A stretch of 64,000 nt of DNA from Channa striata (GCA_033026295.1 CM065185.1:21322001-21386000); one strand, 5' to 3'; counted from the first letter of the stretch, positions 37,201 through 50,018 are shown. Translations and numbers: made by a program. Notes: a model not told the origin generated them from the sequence alone.

Positions 37201-40200
37201 GTAAGTGTAAAACGCTTTGAGCACCAACAGGTAGAAAAGCGCTATATCAGAGCAGGCCAGTTACCAACGTGTCCCAGCTGGCTCACCCTCTACACCTGGA
37301 GTCCAGACCACACGATGTGATCCACAGTGGTTTCTTACTTCTGTTCACACAACCAACCTAAGAGAAGGTTGAACACACTGGGGCTGAACTATTGGCTACC
37401 CAGTCCATATGGATCAGGACCCGCTGTTACCGTGTCAGAATTACTGCTATAAATAAAACAAAAAATTATTTTAACTATTTTGTGGAGAATTGTTTTTGTA
37501 TTGGCGTGTGTACCTCTGGGTGCAGCTTCATGTAGGTCTTCTTCTCATGGTTGTACCACAGCTGTTGAGGAGTTTTTGGTTTCTCTGGCAGGTCTGACTT
37601 CTTCCGCTCCTCCATCAGCTCCGGATGCTCCTCCCTGCAGGTCAGCTGTATTAGCTGTGCTAAAGCTACATGCTAACAGTACACACATGCTTCAGTGTGA
37701 ACGGTTTATAGAGAAGCAGCTTTTCACTGAGCCCACACCGTCAGAAGAGTCAGTTAACGCTTCGTTAACAGCAGGTTAACAGCTTATAGGTCAGTTAACC
37801 AAGTAACCGTTTGCAGCCGCATTCAACTCACTTGAATCGAGCCATGTTCTTCTCAAATTCTTCCTTCTCTCGTTGAAACTCTGTGATGTATTTTTGCTGC
37901 AGGAAACAAGAAGTTTCAACTTTATTGATCCTGATGGGCAACAATTCTCTATATGGATAAAAAGCATTTCTAATAACAATACTAACACTAAACATGTATA
38001 GTCCGTGTATGCAGCAATAATAGTTTCTATTATTGTAATAATGCATACACACTACGACAAATGATATTATTGATCGATTATTATATTATTATTATTATTA
38101 TTATTATCATCATCTATAGATTATTATTATTATTATTACTATTATTATAAAAACATGTTAAGTCCATGTTTACTATGACCTTACAAACAATCAACGGAAT
38201 AACACATCTGTTTATCTATCTTCTTTTCTACAGAAACATCAATAAAACTTAAACATCTCTGTATTTGGGCGGTTTAGAGAGTCCAGAGCAGACCTTCTTC
38301 TTGTCGGGCAGCTCCTTGTACTTCTTGGAGAGGATCTTGGTCAGGTCCAGGTTGCTCATCTCCGGATGGATCTTGGCGTATTTGGCTCGTTTCTCCATGA
38401 AGAAACGAAAGTACGGAGTCAGAGGCTTCTTAGGGAAATCTGGGTGAGTCTGTTGGACAGAGCAGAGGTCAAAGGTCAGATAGACCACTGTATTATTGCT
38501 CATTTGTGCTCACTGAAACACTTTGAGGTAAATAAGCTTTCAGATTCACGTAATATAGTAACGGTATAAAGGGGCACAATGTTAAAATACAATTACATTA
38601 AGCTTGTACTTAGGCAAGTGTATTCAACTCTATCACTGAGACCTCTGAGCCTGGTTCCGTAAAGTCTGACTTAGTTAATCTCACCTTCAGTTTCTTTCCT
38701 TTGTACGGGTTCTTTACAAATTCGATGGCGTCAACAATGAGCTCTGTCATGGTTCTGTATTTACGGACCTGAAACATAAAAACACAAGGAGCTGTAAAAT
38801 GTCTCATTTCATCAATAAATATGAATAATAACTTTAATGTTTGATATTAAAAAGGTTTCTACTGGAGTTATTAGGTTTGTAAAAATTTTACTGTTGATAT
38901 TTAACACAGATTTTAAGATTTGGTCGAACAAAAAATGTTTTACATCACACTTTTATTGTTGATAATTAAGCAAGATTTAAAATGTTTAAAGATTTTTAAA
39001 GGGGCTGTCAGGGGAGGTATATATGATTGTATCTTAATTTGGTCTCAGCACCTCGGATGAGACTTTCTGCCACTTCTGGCGACACATATCTCCGGTGAAG
39101 CTGCCGAAACAAACTTTCTCCCAGTCGAAGTGGGACTCTGTGGTTTTGTACTTCATAGCATCCCCGTCGGGTAGCAGACTGCGAATCCTCTCCAGCAGGG
39201 TCAGGCAGTCCTCCTTAGTCCACTCATCTGTGCACACACAAACACACCTGTCGGACGTGGCGTAAAGGAACAAGCTCGCACTTTCCTGACACAGAACGCT
39301 GTGTCAGGAGGTGTGACAGAGTCCCGGTGTCAGACTGTGTCAAACCAGTTTAGAGGCTGGAGACTGACTTGACGCCCATGTCATCTTCACGATGTCCATA
39401 GACACAAATTAAAGTAAACAACAGAAATTCTGTTCCGCTCTATGCTGGGCCAGTTGTTCAGTGCGGATGCAGAAGTTTTAATTAATAGACATTTTACTGT
39501 CCACGTTTTTCTTCTGCTCTACTAGTTCAGTTCAAAGAACGAATAACAGAGAGCATTATAAAGCAAACAATAAACGACAATAGGAGGGGCAGAATTGGTA
39601 GGAGCACGTTCTGCACAGGTGACAATCCTCGGTATGAAAATGTAATAAATCTCAACATCAGTGTTTGCCTATTTTAAAGCCCGAACAGTCAAAAGTACAC
39701 AACTAATCTTTATTTTATTTTTAGAAACTGTGGAAAAAACGTATAATGCAGTGAAGCCCAGGTCTCAGTATAAAGCTGCAGTGAATCGTCCTGCCTGAAG
39801 GTGAAAATCTGTTCAAAGTTGATTCACTCGTGTTTTCTTGAAAAACGAGCAGTGACATTTATCAATAGAGCCAATTACTCACTAATCATAGTTTATCAAA
39901 TCTGTTTTACTACTATGACTGTTCACTGTTCAGGGTTTTATGTGGTTCGGAGAAAAGACCCAGACACAGGGCACCGGGTGATCGGGCTCGAGTTGATGGG
40001 AAGAAGCAGTTTTGAGATTCATTGAAGACGAGGGACTGACTGAAACTGCAGCTGTGCTTCATTTGAAAACCACCGGGTTTCTTCGTGCACATCAGTCGAT
40101 TTGGACACGTGGGCTTATTGTGCTGGTGCTGGCAGCGGTCCGATCCGTTTCCGTCAGTGACACGCTCAGGTGGACTTTACCTGGTTCGTTCTTGATCCCG

Positions 40201-40238
40201 GCGCCCTGGGCCGCGGAGACGCTGCTGCTGCCGTTCAT
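31257..40238 (-). CDS. ubtf: upstream binding transcription factor (UBF) with five HMG boxes
   Basis: Nucleolar HMG-box factor that binds rDNA and supports RNA polymerase I initiation. Exons in transcript order: 40238-40181, 39227-39052, 38768-38685, 38449-38294, 37896-37832, 37634-37514, 36828-36718, 36453-36326, 35547-35406, 35326-35285, 35038-34925, 34808-34656, 34294-34184, 33930-33842, 33475-33286, 33016-32969, 32210-32073, 31826-31719, 31331-31257. Phases agree; 702 aa. Starts MNGSSSVSAAQGAGIKNEP, then the N-terminal domain (WTKEDCLTLLE), HMG box 1 (FPKKPLTPYFRFFMEKRAKY), box 2 (EKPKTPQQLWYNHEKKTYM), box 3 (PPPNGYSLYCAELM), box 5 (KTAEEMWQHSVIGDYLAKY), box 6 (VSGYQMFSQELLTNGELNHF) and an acidic Asp/Glu/Ser tail. 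HMG box 4 of the 764-aa human protein has no counterpart. The donor after exon 13 (TACGAG/GTTCAG) is unusual. Could be the fish ubtf or ubtfl paralogue. Confidence 0.93.
32380..32640. other. possible degenerate repeat in ubtf intron
   Basis: A block with GGTTGGGACCCTTCCAAAAT and a spaced GTGGTGCAGACTGGCTG looks like a decayed dispersed repeat, but I cannot assign it. Confidence 0.2.
37080..37268 (+). repeat. SINE-like repeat, copy in ubtf intron
   Basis: Contains GTGGCGTAGTAGGTAGCCTT, GAGCAAGACCCCTGTGAGTG and AGAAAAGCGCTATATCAGAG, the full order of the family (head, middle, tail) matching 2,860-3,065. Confidence 0.65.
38078..38150. repeat. ATT microsatellite
   Basis: Two runs of TTA/ATT triplets split by a short CATCATC segment, in a ubtf intron. 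Confidence 0.9.
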
Positions 40239-42240
40239 GGCGCAGCACCTGACGGGGACGAGTCCGCGCCCACACACCTGGAAACACAGCAGCACAAGTG
40301 GACACGAGTTTTTAGACTCAGCCGGGTCGAACCCCCGCAGAGGGCAGGAGCAGGTGGACTGGATGGCTGACGGAGACTCGGCGCGTCTCAGCTGGACGCT
40401 CGTCTTTGAGCTCCTGTTTGCACCGCCTGCTCGTCCCGGGGAGAGACGCGGAGGGCGGTAGAGAGCAGATCGGACTCACTCACTCTCGGAGTTTGTTCAA
40501 ATGAACTTTTGCTTGGCGACTGTTTTGGTGCCGAACTCGTCCGAACGTGTCGACGATTCGTGCGAACAAGAACTTTGGACCCAGCATGGGCCGCACTCCC
40601 CGCCCACAGCGGGATTTCTGCGCGCACGTGTGTTTACGGCGGGAATGTTGTTACGTGAAACCAGCGGGCCGTCGGGCTCCAGCTGCCCCGGTAATGGCGT
40701 CCGTCCTCCGGCAGGAGTCACCACGTAGCTTCCGCTGGCACGCAGCGAGCTACAGGAGACAAGCTAACGCTGCCGTTTTTGGTGAAATGTGCAAAATGGG
40801 AGAGACGGGTCGAAATTCCGAACCCGACACGGTCCAACACGAATTTGACGAAGCGAACAAAAGGCCCCGTTTGACGAGTGGAGCTCGATACGCGAATAAT
40901 TTGGCAAAACGGTGAAAATGCCGAATCCGTCGACATCTGCGCTTTAGCGGCTACAAACGAGCGAATAAAGGGGCGAAGTGGGTCGAGGAGCCGCCGCTGT
41001 CCCGTCGGTGCGTGTCGGCGCTGAGCGGGCTGACGACTGGCCGCTGCCCCAGAAGCCTTCACTGCAACGCCGCCATGAATTTTCTGGGGATTCGGGGACA
41101 AACGGCCAGAAAAGCCGTGAAATCTTTGTGAAAATCACAACTTCCGACTTACCTCGCGATTGAGACAGAAAGCCGGGCTAACGCTTCACGCCGCCGCGGT
41201 CGCTCCAGTTATTTCGGGACTTTGAAAGAGTGTTTTTTGCAACCGTAAACCCCGGGGAGTCAGGTCGAAACGAATCCGACAAAAGGAGCGTCTAGTCCGG
41301 TATGAAACTCCGCCCAGCGCCGCAGGGGGAGGAACTCCGGGGGAAAACATGAGGACAAAGGCGGAGGATGAAACCAGAGACAGCGGGTAAAACGGCAGCC
41401 AAAGCCGCTGAACGCGGCGTGACATGCAGGGAAGTCGTTTGAAGGAGTCGTCCTACATTTTAGGAGCTTTTGGGAGATTCGCAGCGGCACCGCGTCCTCC
41501 TCCACAGCCAGTCCGCTCACTTGAACCTGGTCAGGGTCCAGATGCTGAACCGGCGGGGAGACAGCAGACCGGGGCCCGGGGACTCGACGGCCAGCCGCCG
41601 AAGGAGATGTGGCCGGGATGACGCGGAGGGGGGCGGCTGCCAGACTGCACAGGCTCTGGCAGGAGATCCACAGACAGTGATCGGGTCCATTGGCAGCTCG
41701 GGTCTCCCTCCCCGGGCCGTAGCGGCACTAATCCGCGGCTCGAGGACGCCTGAGTAACCCAGCGTCCTGCAGGACCGCAGCTCGCATCCGCATGGCATCG
41801 TGCCCGCTGAGCACGGGCCGTCTGCCGGGTGTGGTCTCCCCGAGTCACCGGTGAACGCCCACCGAGAGCCACTTAGTTCAGGTCCAATCACTGATCGGTC
41901 GATGCGTCGAACTGATCGACACACCTGCCCCCTTCGTGGGGGTGTCAGCTCAGCCTGTGTCCCTCTGGAATGACGAGCGGTGTCAGTTTGAGGTCCGTGT
42001 CCTGCACAATCTACGGAACCTTTAACGAGGTTTCCCAGTGAACTTTGTCCGGGCCCGGGGCCCTTAGGGTGTGTGTGGCCCCTGTTTACCGCCGCCTGCT
42101 GGTCAGGATGTTCAGGAAAAGAACTGGACGTGGACGCATAGCCTCTAAAAGCCGGTGTGAACCAGGGTTCTGTCCAGGACGCGTGTCCGGACCCTGCAGA
42201 TCTTCCAGTGGTCCTCGGGATCACTGGTTCCAGTAGTTTG
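40100..42240 (-). promoter_or_regulatory. CpG-rich promoter and 5' UTR region of ubtf
   Basis: About 2 kb of CG-dense sequence surrounds and precedes the ubtf start codon. Long spurious open frames on both strands are explained by GC richness. One or more untranslated first exons probably lie here. Confidence 0.65.
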
Positions 42241-44570
42241 CAGAAGTGGCTCTGAAAATCGCTGAAGTCTGATCTTGTTCTGTCTGTTCACTCCAATCAC
42301 CGCATCATAAATCAGATCAGCTGAACCTTAACGTCCCTGAATCCATAATCAGACAAAGATTTGTCCTTCAATTTTACCGGCCCTTAAAAAGCCCTTAATC
42401 TGAAAAGATGAATATTGAAAAGCTTTGATGAGTTTAAGCACTTATTAAAGAGAGGGTATTCTGGTTTACAGAAATATTTTTCATTTATGTTTAGTGTTCA
42501 CATGTTTAACAGCTGTGCCACATCTAGCTGGAATGGATTAGGTTTGGGTTTTTAATGGTTCATTGGAGATAAAATTGTTTAAGAGATGATTTATTTGTAC
42601 CATAAACATTTCAAGGGCTAAACCACAATTATCGGGGTTAATTCTGGATTCAAGAGATACATTTTATTTTAAGTGATTATCGTTCACAGATTGGTCAGGG
42701 TTGGAAAATATTGCGAGCGACATTAAAATTATGATATGGTTTGATAATTGTTGGTCTTAAAGTATCAGAACTGTTGTGATACAACTGCCCTGTACTAGTA
42801 AAGTATATTTTCACACTGGAACGATCTGATCCACTGTTGGATTCTCAAGATGGAAATGAAGAAAAGTCACTGAGACAAAAGACAAACTGAGCATGTTTCT
42901 AAATGTTGATATATTACGGGTTGTAGTGTGTGCTGGTCCACTTCTGTCCCAGGTTCTTTCCCGGCCATACCAGCAAGGACGCACAAGGTGGAAACACACT
43001 TCTTTTTTTCAGGTCAAATTTCATAATTAATCAAAAACTAGGATCTTTAGTTGACAGAAACACATTGTCCCCTTTGGCCATGAGGACGTCTCATTGACTT
43101 AATTTGTCACCTCACCCTTGTGTCTTATCCTTTTCGAAAGAAATGAGACGTCCTGTCCTCTGGCCATCGTCCACAGCTGGATCTAAAGCTGTCCTCTGCT
43201 GTGGACTTTGTGCTTGTAATTCTGTGAACTCTGCAAACTATAATACAAAACTGTACATTTGGACGGAACATCTGCCTTATCACGTAAAACCTCCTGGATT
43301 TATATTGTCCACCAGGCTTTATATGAAATATTTATGCTATTCCACTCTGCATTCATTTATAATCTGTCATTTCTTTATTATTTAGGGTGTGGTGATGTTA
43401 TCAATGTGCTGCTGTCTCTAATCATTGCACAGAACAGGAAAACCACACCTTTAGGTCTATTTCTAATTTTACTACTTATTTGTTTTCATGCATTCATGCA
43501 ACTGAGGTGAACACCTGATGCTGTTTGACAGTCGCTGCTCTAAATCTAAATCCACAAAATCCCCACAGCTCACTTATCAGCCACACGAGAGCCACTGCTG
43601 AGAGGTGATTTAATTTATTCATTACTGTAACTTTAAAAATGTTCACACTTATTTATCAGTTTCTGCAACCATCCCTCAGTGCTGGAAAAGCAGAAGCATA
43701 CGGATGGATGGATACATCCTTTATCATTCAGGGCTTATGAACGTGAATCCAATGATGCATCAGAGCTGAGATTCGTCACAGTATTATAATTCTTGGTTCT
43801 TGGATCTGAGTGATCAGCTGCAGTGTCCAGTCACCAGCAGATGATTGGACTCTCACTCCTCCAAACAGAAATAAATCTCTTTGGGCCTTGAGTAACATAC
43901 AGGCCCCAGTTTGCAGAAATGATTGCACCGTGTTAGCTAGAAGATCACTTTTTTTAACCAGACTAAACAATAACTATGTGAAGATCCAGCACCACAAAGG
44001 AACTTTAACTTCACCTCGTCAAAAAATTTAATCATTAAGTCTCCATTAATTACAAAATTTATTTTGTTCATGTAAATAAATGAAGCGGTCAGATGTTAAA
44101 CTGTTCCCCTCACCTATCGCCTTTAGAACACTTGATTCAAATGACTGAATTGATTTGTAAACCAAAAAGTGATGAAGTGTTGGTATTTTAATTGTTAATG
44201 TTTTTTCTGTGAGTCTCAAACCTAAAACTTGACGTTTGAAAGTTCATCTGCATGAATCGCTGCAAGAAGTTTCTAACAGCAAAGTTTTTCTATCTATAGC
44301 TTTCAGGTCCCATAAATCCTCTCATGAATTTTCGAAACAGCTCTGGAGAAAAGTCCCAATATTTAAAAGTATGAGACTCAGGAACATAAAGACTTACTGT
44401 GTGATTCTGCTGAGATAAAACCCGATTAATCAGGGTTTGTCCAGAAACATACGGTACGGAGTTGACAGGCGTGTACAGCATGTACAGTTTTATGAAGATA
44501 CTGGCTTTGAGAGGTGTGAGTCTGAAGAATCTGAAGGGAAGGAAAAGTCACAATGACACTCTGAAAGCAC
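42241..44570. other. intergenic, no gene recognised
   Basis: AT-rich sequence without a convincing coding frame. A GGATG-rich short run lies near 43,703-43,712. Nothing else could be assigned. Confidence 0.4.
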
Positions 44571-44578
44571 CAGAAACT

Positions 44579-44840
44579 GATCTAAGAGTCGAATCAGTCC
44601 GGATAAAATCCTCCACACCCCCCACACCTTGATGAAAATGAACTCAGACATCCTCTTTATTAGATAATCAGACATTTTTCTCTGGAGAAATGCTGCTTAC
44701 AGTATCGGGTGATGTGGCTGTAAAGTGACAGAAGGTGTGACAGTGACTGTGATGTTTGTCATGATGCTGTTGTCGATAATGCAGCAGTTCACATGTTTGT
44801 GGTGTTGTGAACCAAGGTGAAGTGAACGACTGCATTCTAT
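44579..44840 (+). repeat. direct repeat, left copy
   Basis: 44,579-44,681 matches 50,019-50,120 and 44,751-44,840 matches 50,118-50,210 (shared words ATCAGTCCGGATAAAATCCT, GTTGTCGATAATGCAGCAGT). The left copy has about 69 extra bases between the two parts. Confidence 0.85.
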
Positions 44841-46395
44841 TAGTCTGTGTTCAAGGGACACTTGTGTCCCCATTCGTTTGCTTCATGCTGAAATTCGTCC
44901 ACACAGCAGATTTAATGTCCGATGGAACTTCCTCAGTTTCCACCTCCTGTTCTACTGCAAACACTCCACTGGCTGCTGAAGACCAATCAACAAGTCAGGT
45001 CAGCTGTGTCTCAACTTGAGGGGTGTAACCTTGGAAGGACGTGACCTTTAAAGGTACGTTGCCTTCCTTGACCAAGCAAACTTCAAAGCCAAACCAGAAG
45101 TGGAGTCTGGTCTATGGATGATTTTACATCACCAGCAGTCTCCGGGTTGATACATGCAGATTAGAAATGGAAAACAAGGATTTCTTAATAACGAAAAAGT
45201 TAGCTTGCCAGCCATGTTTTCTAAATTCACATATGCAGAGAATGGTGCAATATGTTGTGAATGGTCCAGCCACAATGTCTGCATTGCCACAGGAAAAGAA
45301 ACTATATCTGGGTGCCACATTAAAGAAAAAGCCATTGATCTTCATAAAATTCAGCATCCATCTGTGTCGTTTCCCTTAATGAAAAGACATAAGTGGTTTT
45401 TAGCGATTTTCTCTTTGTTGAAGTAGTAGCTAGAATATGCTGACATTAACAAGCACAAAGTCCCATTTGTCCACTCAACATCTCTGCTTCACGCTGACCC
45501 TGCAGTGACCCAGTTTAGGTTAAACCTCACCTCTCTTAAACCGCTCCGTCACGTCCAGCTGTAAAGAGCTCTTGATGAGATCTCTGAGAGCAGTCAGCTG
45601 CTCCTTCTCCTCCTCCTGACTGTTTGATCTGTGAAGACAATGGGCGTCACACCTGTCCTCACACCTGAGCATCATGGCCCTGTGTCCATAATAACAGAAT
45701 ATACAGGAAATCTTACATTGTGCAGGTCAGCTCCCAACTATTCAATTCACTGTTTCAGGTTGTCAGCTGTTTTTAAACCATCCTGAAAGAAACTGGAAAG
45801 AAGAAGCCAGACAGAAAGTGCAAAAGAAAACCTTCAAAATAAAACAGCCAAGTGTCAGTGTGGTGAGTTCTTACTTGTGTGTAGCGTGGGAATAGTTGAT
45901 GAGGTTCTGCAGCAGGTCCACTCCCTTCTTTTTTTATTCTTGTTCACTTTAATCAGATAGTGCTGGACAGACACCCACAACGGTCAATAAAACTTGCTCA
46001 TTAAAGGGTCAATTTACATACAACCTCACAAATCTGCAGTGGAACAGCCTTGTTTCTCTCTCTTACTTCATCGTTCTCTGCTCCTGTGATCTCAGTCCTG
46101 ATCATGTCATGTTGGTTGGACATGTTCTCTCTTCTCCTTCTCAATCTTTGAGCTGAAAAATCACAAACAGAGGCTCAAATTACAGCTGGTCAGTACATCC
46201 TCAGCTGAGTCTTTATCTAATCAGAAGAACGTTGAGACAGCATAAAAAACATCCCACACAACGTCCCTGTGGAGAGCATGGTGGAGATGTGAACCGAAGG
46301 AGGAGGAACATAAAGGGTGGAATAGAGCCTGCAGGTAGGTGGTCACAATAATTAATTATTTCACCCTTTACATCAACAGCAGCACATCTTGACAT

Positions 46396-47270
46396 TCAGT
46401 CTGTCAAACCCCTGAAGTTTGCCGATGACACCACCCTCATCGGCCTCATCGCTGATGGAGATGAGTCTGCCAGCAGGAGTGAGATGGACTGTCTGGTATC
46501 ATGGTGCAGCACAAATAACCTGGAGCTCAATGCTCTCAAGACAGTGGAAATCCACCTCTGTGGAGTCTTCCCTCTTCCTGGGCATCACCATCACCCAGGA
46601 CCTCAAGTGGGAGCAGCTCCATCACCAAGAAGGCTCGGCAAAGGCTGACCTTCCTGCGGTACCTAAAGAAGTTCCACCTCCCCGTAAAGATGCTGGTGAA
46701 CTTTTACACTGCCATCATCACCATCAGAGTCTGGTTCACTGCAGCCACGGCCAAGGCCAAGCTGCAGCACGTCATCCACTCTGCTGAGAAGGTGATCGGC
46801 TGCAACCTCCCATCTCTTGAGGAGCTGTACGTCTCTAGGACCAGGAGACCTGCAGCCAGGATAGCAGCCGACCCTTCTCATCCCGCACCTAAACTCTTTC
46901 TGCCCCTCCCCTTCGGCAAGAGGCTCCGGTCCATTAAGACCAGGACCTAAGGCCACAAGAAAGGTTTCATCCCAACTGCTGAACAGTGGTCAAATTCCCC
47001 CCAGATAACAACCCCCCAACTTACAGTCACTTTAACTTTTCAAGTTGTACTACTACCTCACATTGTACATTCACTTATCTTGTTTTCAATTTTATTGTAC
47101 TATACTAGTTGTGTACATAGCTCATATTGTGTCAGACCTTTGCATCCTATCTTCGTTTTGTAGATTTTGTGTTTGCACCTGACACGACAAATTCCTGATA
47201 CTGTTAAGTGTTCTTAACTGTGCCTGGTAATAAATAGATTTCTGATTCCTATTCTGATTCTAATTATTTC
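46396..47270 (+). mobile_element. non-LTR retrotransposon, C-terminal part
   Basis: Plus frames keep KFADDTTLIGLIADGDES (catalytic FADD motif), CSTNNLELNALKTVE, SLFLGITITQDLKW and LEELYVSRTRRPAARI, with frameshifts, followed by a 3' tail ending in TGCCTGGTAATAAATAG. Same family as the minus copy at 23,780-25,230. Lies inside the asap1-like relic. Confidence 0.85.
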
Positions 47271-47386
47271 ACAAATAAAATTGTAGCTATGAAAGAAAGA
47301 ATTCACTAAATCATCTCCACGATACACATCTATGCACAACAGCTCCAGGATCGTCAATAACACCCCAGACCCAATGTTTCTTCTAT

Positions 47387-47950
47387 ATGGACTTCACTGA
47401 GTTAACTTCAACAACATGTCTGCTAGACCCTATTCCAGTTAGACTGCTCAAAGACGCTCTACCCTTATTAGACACGTTCGTATTAGATATCATTAATCTA
47501 TCCTTACAAACAGGATATGTACCAAAGGCTTATAAGGTAGCTGTAATCAAACCTCTACTTAAAAAACCTTGTCTGGATCCAGGTGTCTTAGCCAATTACA
47601 GACCAATATCCAATCTCCCCTTTATTTCTAAAATGCTTGAAAAAGTAGTTGTAAAGCAATTATGTGACCACCTGCGCAAAAACGACTTGTTTGAAGAATT
47701 TCAGTCAGGATTTAGAGTTCATCATAGCACAGAAACCGCACTGATTAAAGTCACCGACGATCTTCTTCTGGCTTCAGATAATGGACTTGTCTCTATACTA
47801 GTTCTGCTAGATCTTAGTGCTGCATTTGACACCATTGATCACAGAATATTATTACAGAGACTAGAACATGTAACTGGGATTATATGAAGTGCACTAAACT
47901 GGTTTAAATCTCATCTATCGGATGGATTCACTTCATGGAGCTGAAGTAAA
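47387..47950 (+). mobile_element. L2-like reverse transcriptase fragment
   Basis: An open frame of 166 codons carries PIPVRLLKDALPLLD, YVPKAYKVAVIKPLLKKP, LANYRPISNLPFISKMLEK, EEFQSGFRVHHSTETAL and LVLLDLSAAFDTIDHRILL, the fingers and motif A of an L2-type reverse transcriptase. It is truncated at both ends: no endonuclease, and no FADD part. Confidence 0.88.
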
Positions 47951-48385
47951 TCTAGTGCCAGCCGTAAGCTCGTTTGTTTTCTTCACCCTGTCAAGACGGA
48001 GGACGACTGAGAGCGGCTGAAAACAACAATAGCTTATCACACATTTCACCGAAATAACGGACATCAGTGTTTGAGCCGGACTTCAGATTTGGACCCTTTG
48101 ACGACAACATAATCTCGTTTTTCTTCGCGTGATTTTGCGATTTGCACAGTTTTACATTTGGAGAGAACAAAGTGTTTTCCAAAGTCGGGGTTCGGAAGCC
48201 CTGACACACAGACCGGGGACACGCAGTCCACCTCCTCCAAGATGCCAACGGTGTTCCTGCAGCTCTGCAGCTGGGTAGTGAAGCTGGACGTGGTGGGGAG
48301 TTGTAGTCCTCGGTGGTCTCCGATAGGATGATGAGTCCAGAAGAAACCGGAAGAAAAAACAAACATGCTGCGGCTGTTTAACAGC

Positions 48386-48448
48386 AGATCGGATTAGATC
48401 AGATCGGATCGGATCGGATCCGATCGGATCGGATCAGATTGGATCAGA
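48386..48448. repeat. GGATC pentanucleotide repeat, partly palindromic
   Basis: Tandem GGATC/AGATC units, with a sense change at GGATCCGATC that makes the array locally self-complementary. Just upstream of the first asap1-like exon relic. Confidence 0.85.
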
Positions 48449-48449
48449 C

Positions 48450-50015
48450 GACCTGTGATGAGCCTTTCCTCCTCAAGTCAACTCACACACCTGGAGACGG
48501 GGCCTTTCAAAAGAAAAGCCCACGAACTAACTTTAATTGGTTTCTGACACAAAAGACTTTTGGCTGTAAATGCTTTCATATTTATTCTGGAGTTCCACCT
48601 TTCTGCTGACTTTATTTAAAAGAATATAGATGATTTTATTTCTCATTGTCTGTGTGTGTTGCTTAAATAAGACAAAAAAGTTGACATTTTTGTATTTACA
48701 GCAAAAAAACTAAACAATTATTTAAAAATCTGACACTCACACTAACACAATGCAAACACATGTATGTAACCTATATATGCACAGTTTTAGTCCATGCAGG
48801 AGGAAGACAAAAGCGGACAGATCTCCGCAAAACACCATCACCTGTAATAAAAAAAAGTGTTACCAAAGTTTCAGGTGGTTCTTAAAAGGTAAAGATTATG
48901 ACAAAAAAATGCATATGAAAGAAGCTCCTGTAAGTAACCTTTCTTTATTTCCTCAATTGAACCATCCGATTAATGCTGGAGCTTCACTAATAAACATACA
49001 ACAAACTCTGTCAGCACCTAAATAAAACTAACATTTAACTTAGTTTTTACTCCCAGTGCCAATTCTTTTTTGTTGTTTGTAAATGTTTATGTTATTTTTT
49101 CCTAGTTATTTATATTTTGTATTATTTTATGGTTTTATTGAATATTTACATATATTTACAAATAAAAGACCAAAATGTACATCTTTAAAGTATAAATGTT
49201 AATGTCAAGAGCAATAATTAGTCTATAGTATTAAAAATATGATTAAAATTGTAGTTTTAGATTTTCTTTTCCTGAAACAGGTTTTCTTATTCCAGCTGCT
49301 TCCCCCATTTCCACCAGTCCTACCAGTTTCCGGCCTGTTCTTCTTCACCCTGAATCCTCTCCTGCTTTCCAGCAACTGCAAAGCGTCAAATCTCTCACTT
49401 TGTACTTACCTGCGCTGTCTCTCCTGATTCTTCAAACAAGAAGAATCACAGGAAAAATATTTGAGGTAAAGGAAGTCTATTCATATCTCAGTGATCATTA
49501 AATAGTCAAGTGAACCTGTCAAACACACAAACTCACAACGAGATGACTTGTTTCTGTAGACACTACAGCTACTCAACAAAAACACACTGAACCGTTAGAG
49601 AGGAAACTAAATCCAACGTGTACTTGTATGTAGTCGCTGAGTTTCAGTAGCTACACCATGTTCCACTCAAATCCTTCTCACATGAAATCATCATATTAAA
49701 CACGTTAATGGCTTTACTTTTTAGTAGCATCTCAAACTAAAGCAAGATAAAGATTTAACTGCACGTGTTAATGTGTTTAAGTTCCTCACCAGATGTAAAC
49801 AGCATCACCTGACTCCTCTGAGTGGATCACCTTCAACATCCTACTTTATTCCATTTGCCTCCTACACCCAGGTGTTTTGAGACATGGTGGCTACTGTACC
49901 ACAGAGGCCTCAGCAGCGACTCACAGCAGGTTGGTGGCGGACATCTTTTTTGGAGCTGGCCTGGGTCCACTTTTGTGTCATCAGGACCCATCATGAGGGC
50001 ATCGTGTTGACCTGT
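48450..50015. other. intergenic, no gene recognised
   Basis: AT-rich sequence; short open frames have no recognisable content. Confidence 0.4.
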
Positions 50016-50018
50016 CTG

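Larger units (their letters stand above)
45531..48345 (-). pseudogene. asap1-like ArfGAP (BAR-domain exons) unprocessed pseudogene
   Basis: Exon-like blocks in order: 48345-48232 (ETTEDYNSP, then in a second frame TTSSFTTQLQSCRNTVGILE); 46152-46067 (KIEKEKREH then, shifted, QHDMIRTEITGAE); 45962-45875 (HYLIKVN then, shifted, KKGVDLLQNLINYSHA); 45782-45717 (DGLKTADNLKQ, stop, IE, stop, LGADLHN); 45628-45531 (IKQ then, shifted, QEEEKEQLTALRDLIKSSLQ). Each matches the BAR region of ASAP1 and is bounded by AG/GT splice-like borders, so the copy kept introns. Every block has a frameshift or stop. Exons between the first and second blocks are missing, where LINEs now sit. PH, ArfGAP, ankyrin and SH3 parts were not found. 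ASAP1 fits better than ASAP2 (LRDLIKSSLQ rather than LRDILKSALQ). Confidence 0.85.

Noticed and set aside
40012..40461. 149-codon plus-strand ORF over the ubtf first exon
   Set aside because: Antisense to the real ubtf start exon (40,181-40,238) and explained by CG richness.
41517..42224. 235-codon minus-strand ORF upstream of ubtf
   Set aside because: Lies in CG-rich promoter DNA; composition (many Arg, Pro, Ser, Gly) is what GC-rich noncoding sequence gives, and nothing in it resembles a known family.
48064..48231. continuation of the asap1-like frame past LEE (NPDFGKHF-like residues)
   Set aside because: A splice donor-like GTGGAC follows GAGGAG, and about 60 expected residues are missing before any NPDLG-like match, so the similarity is judged accidental.
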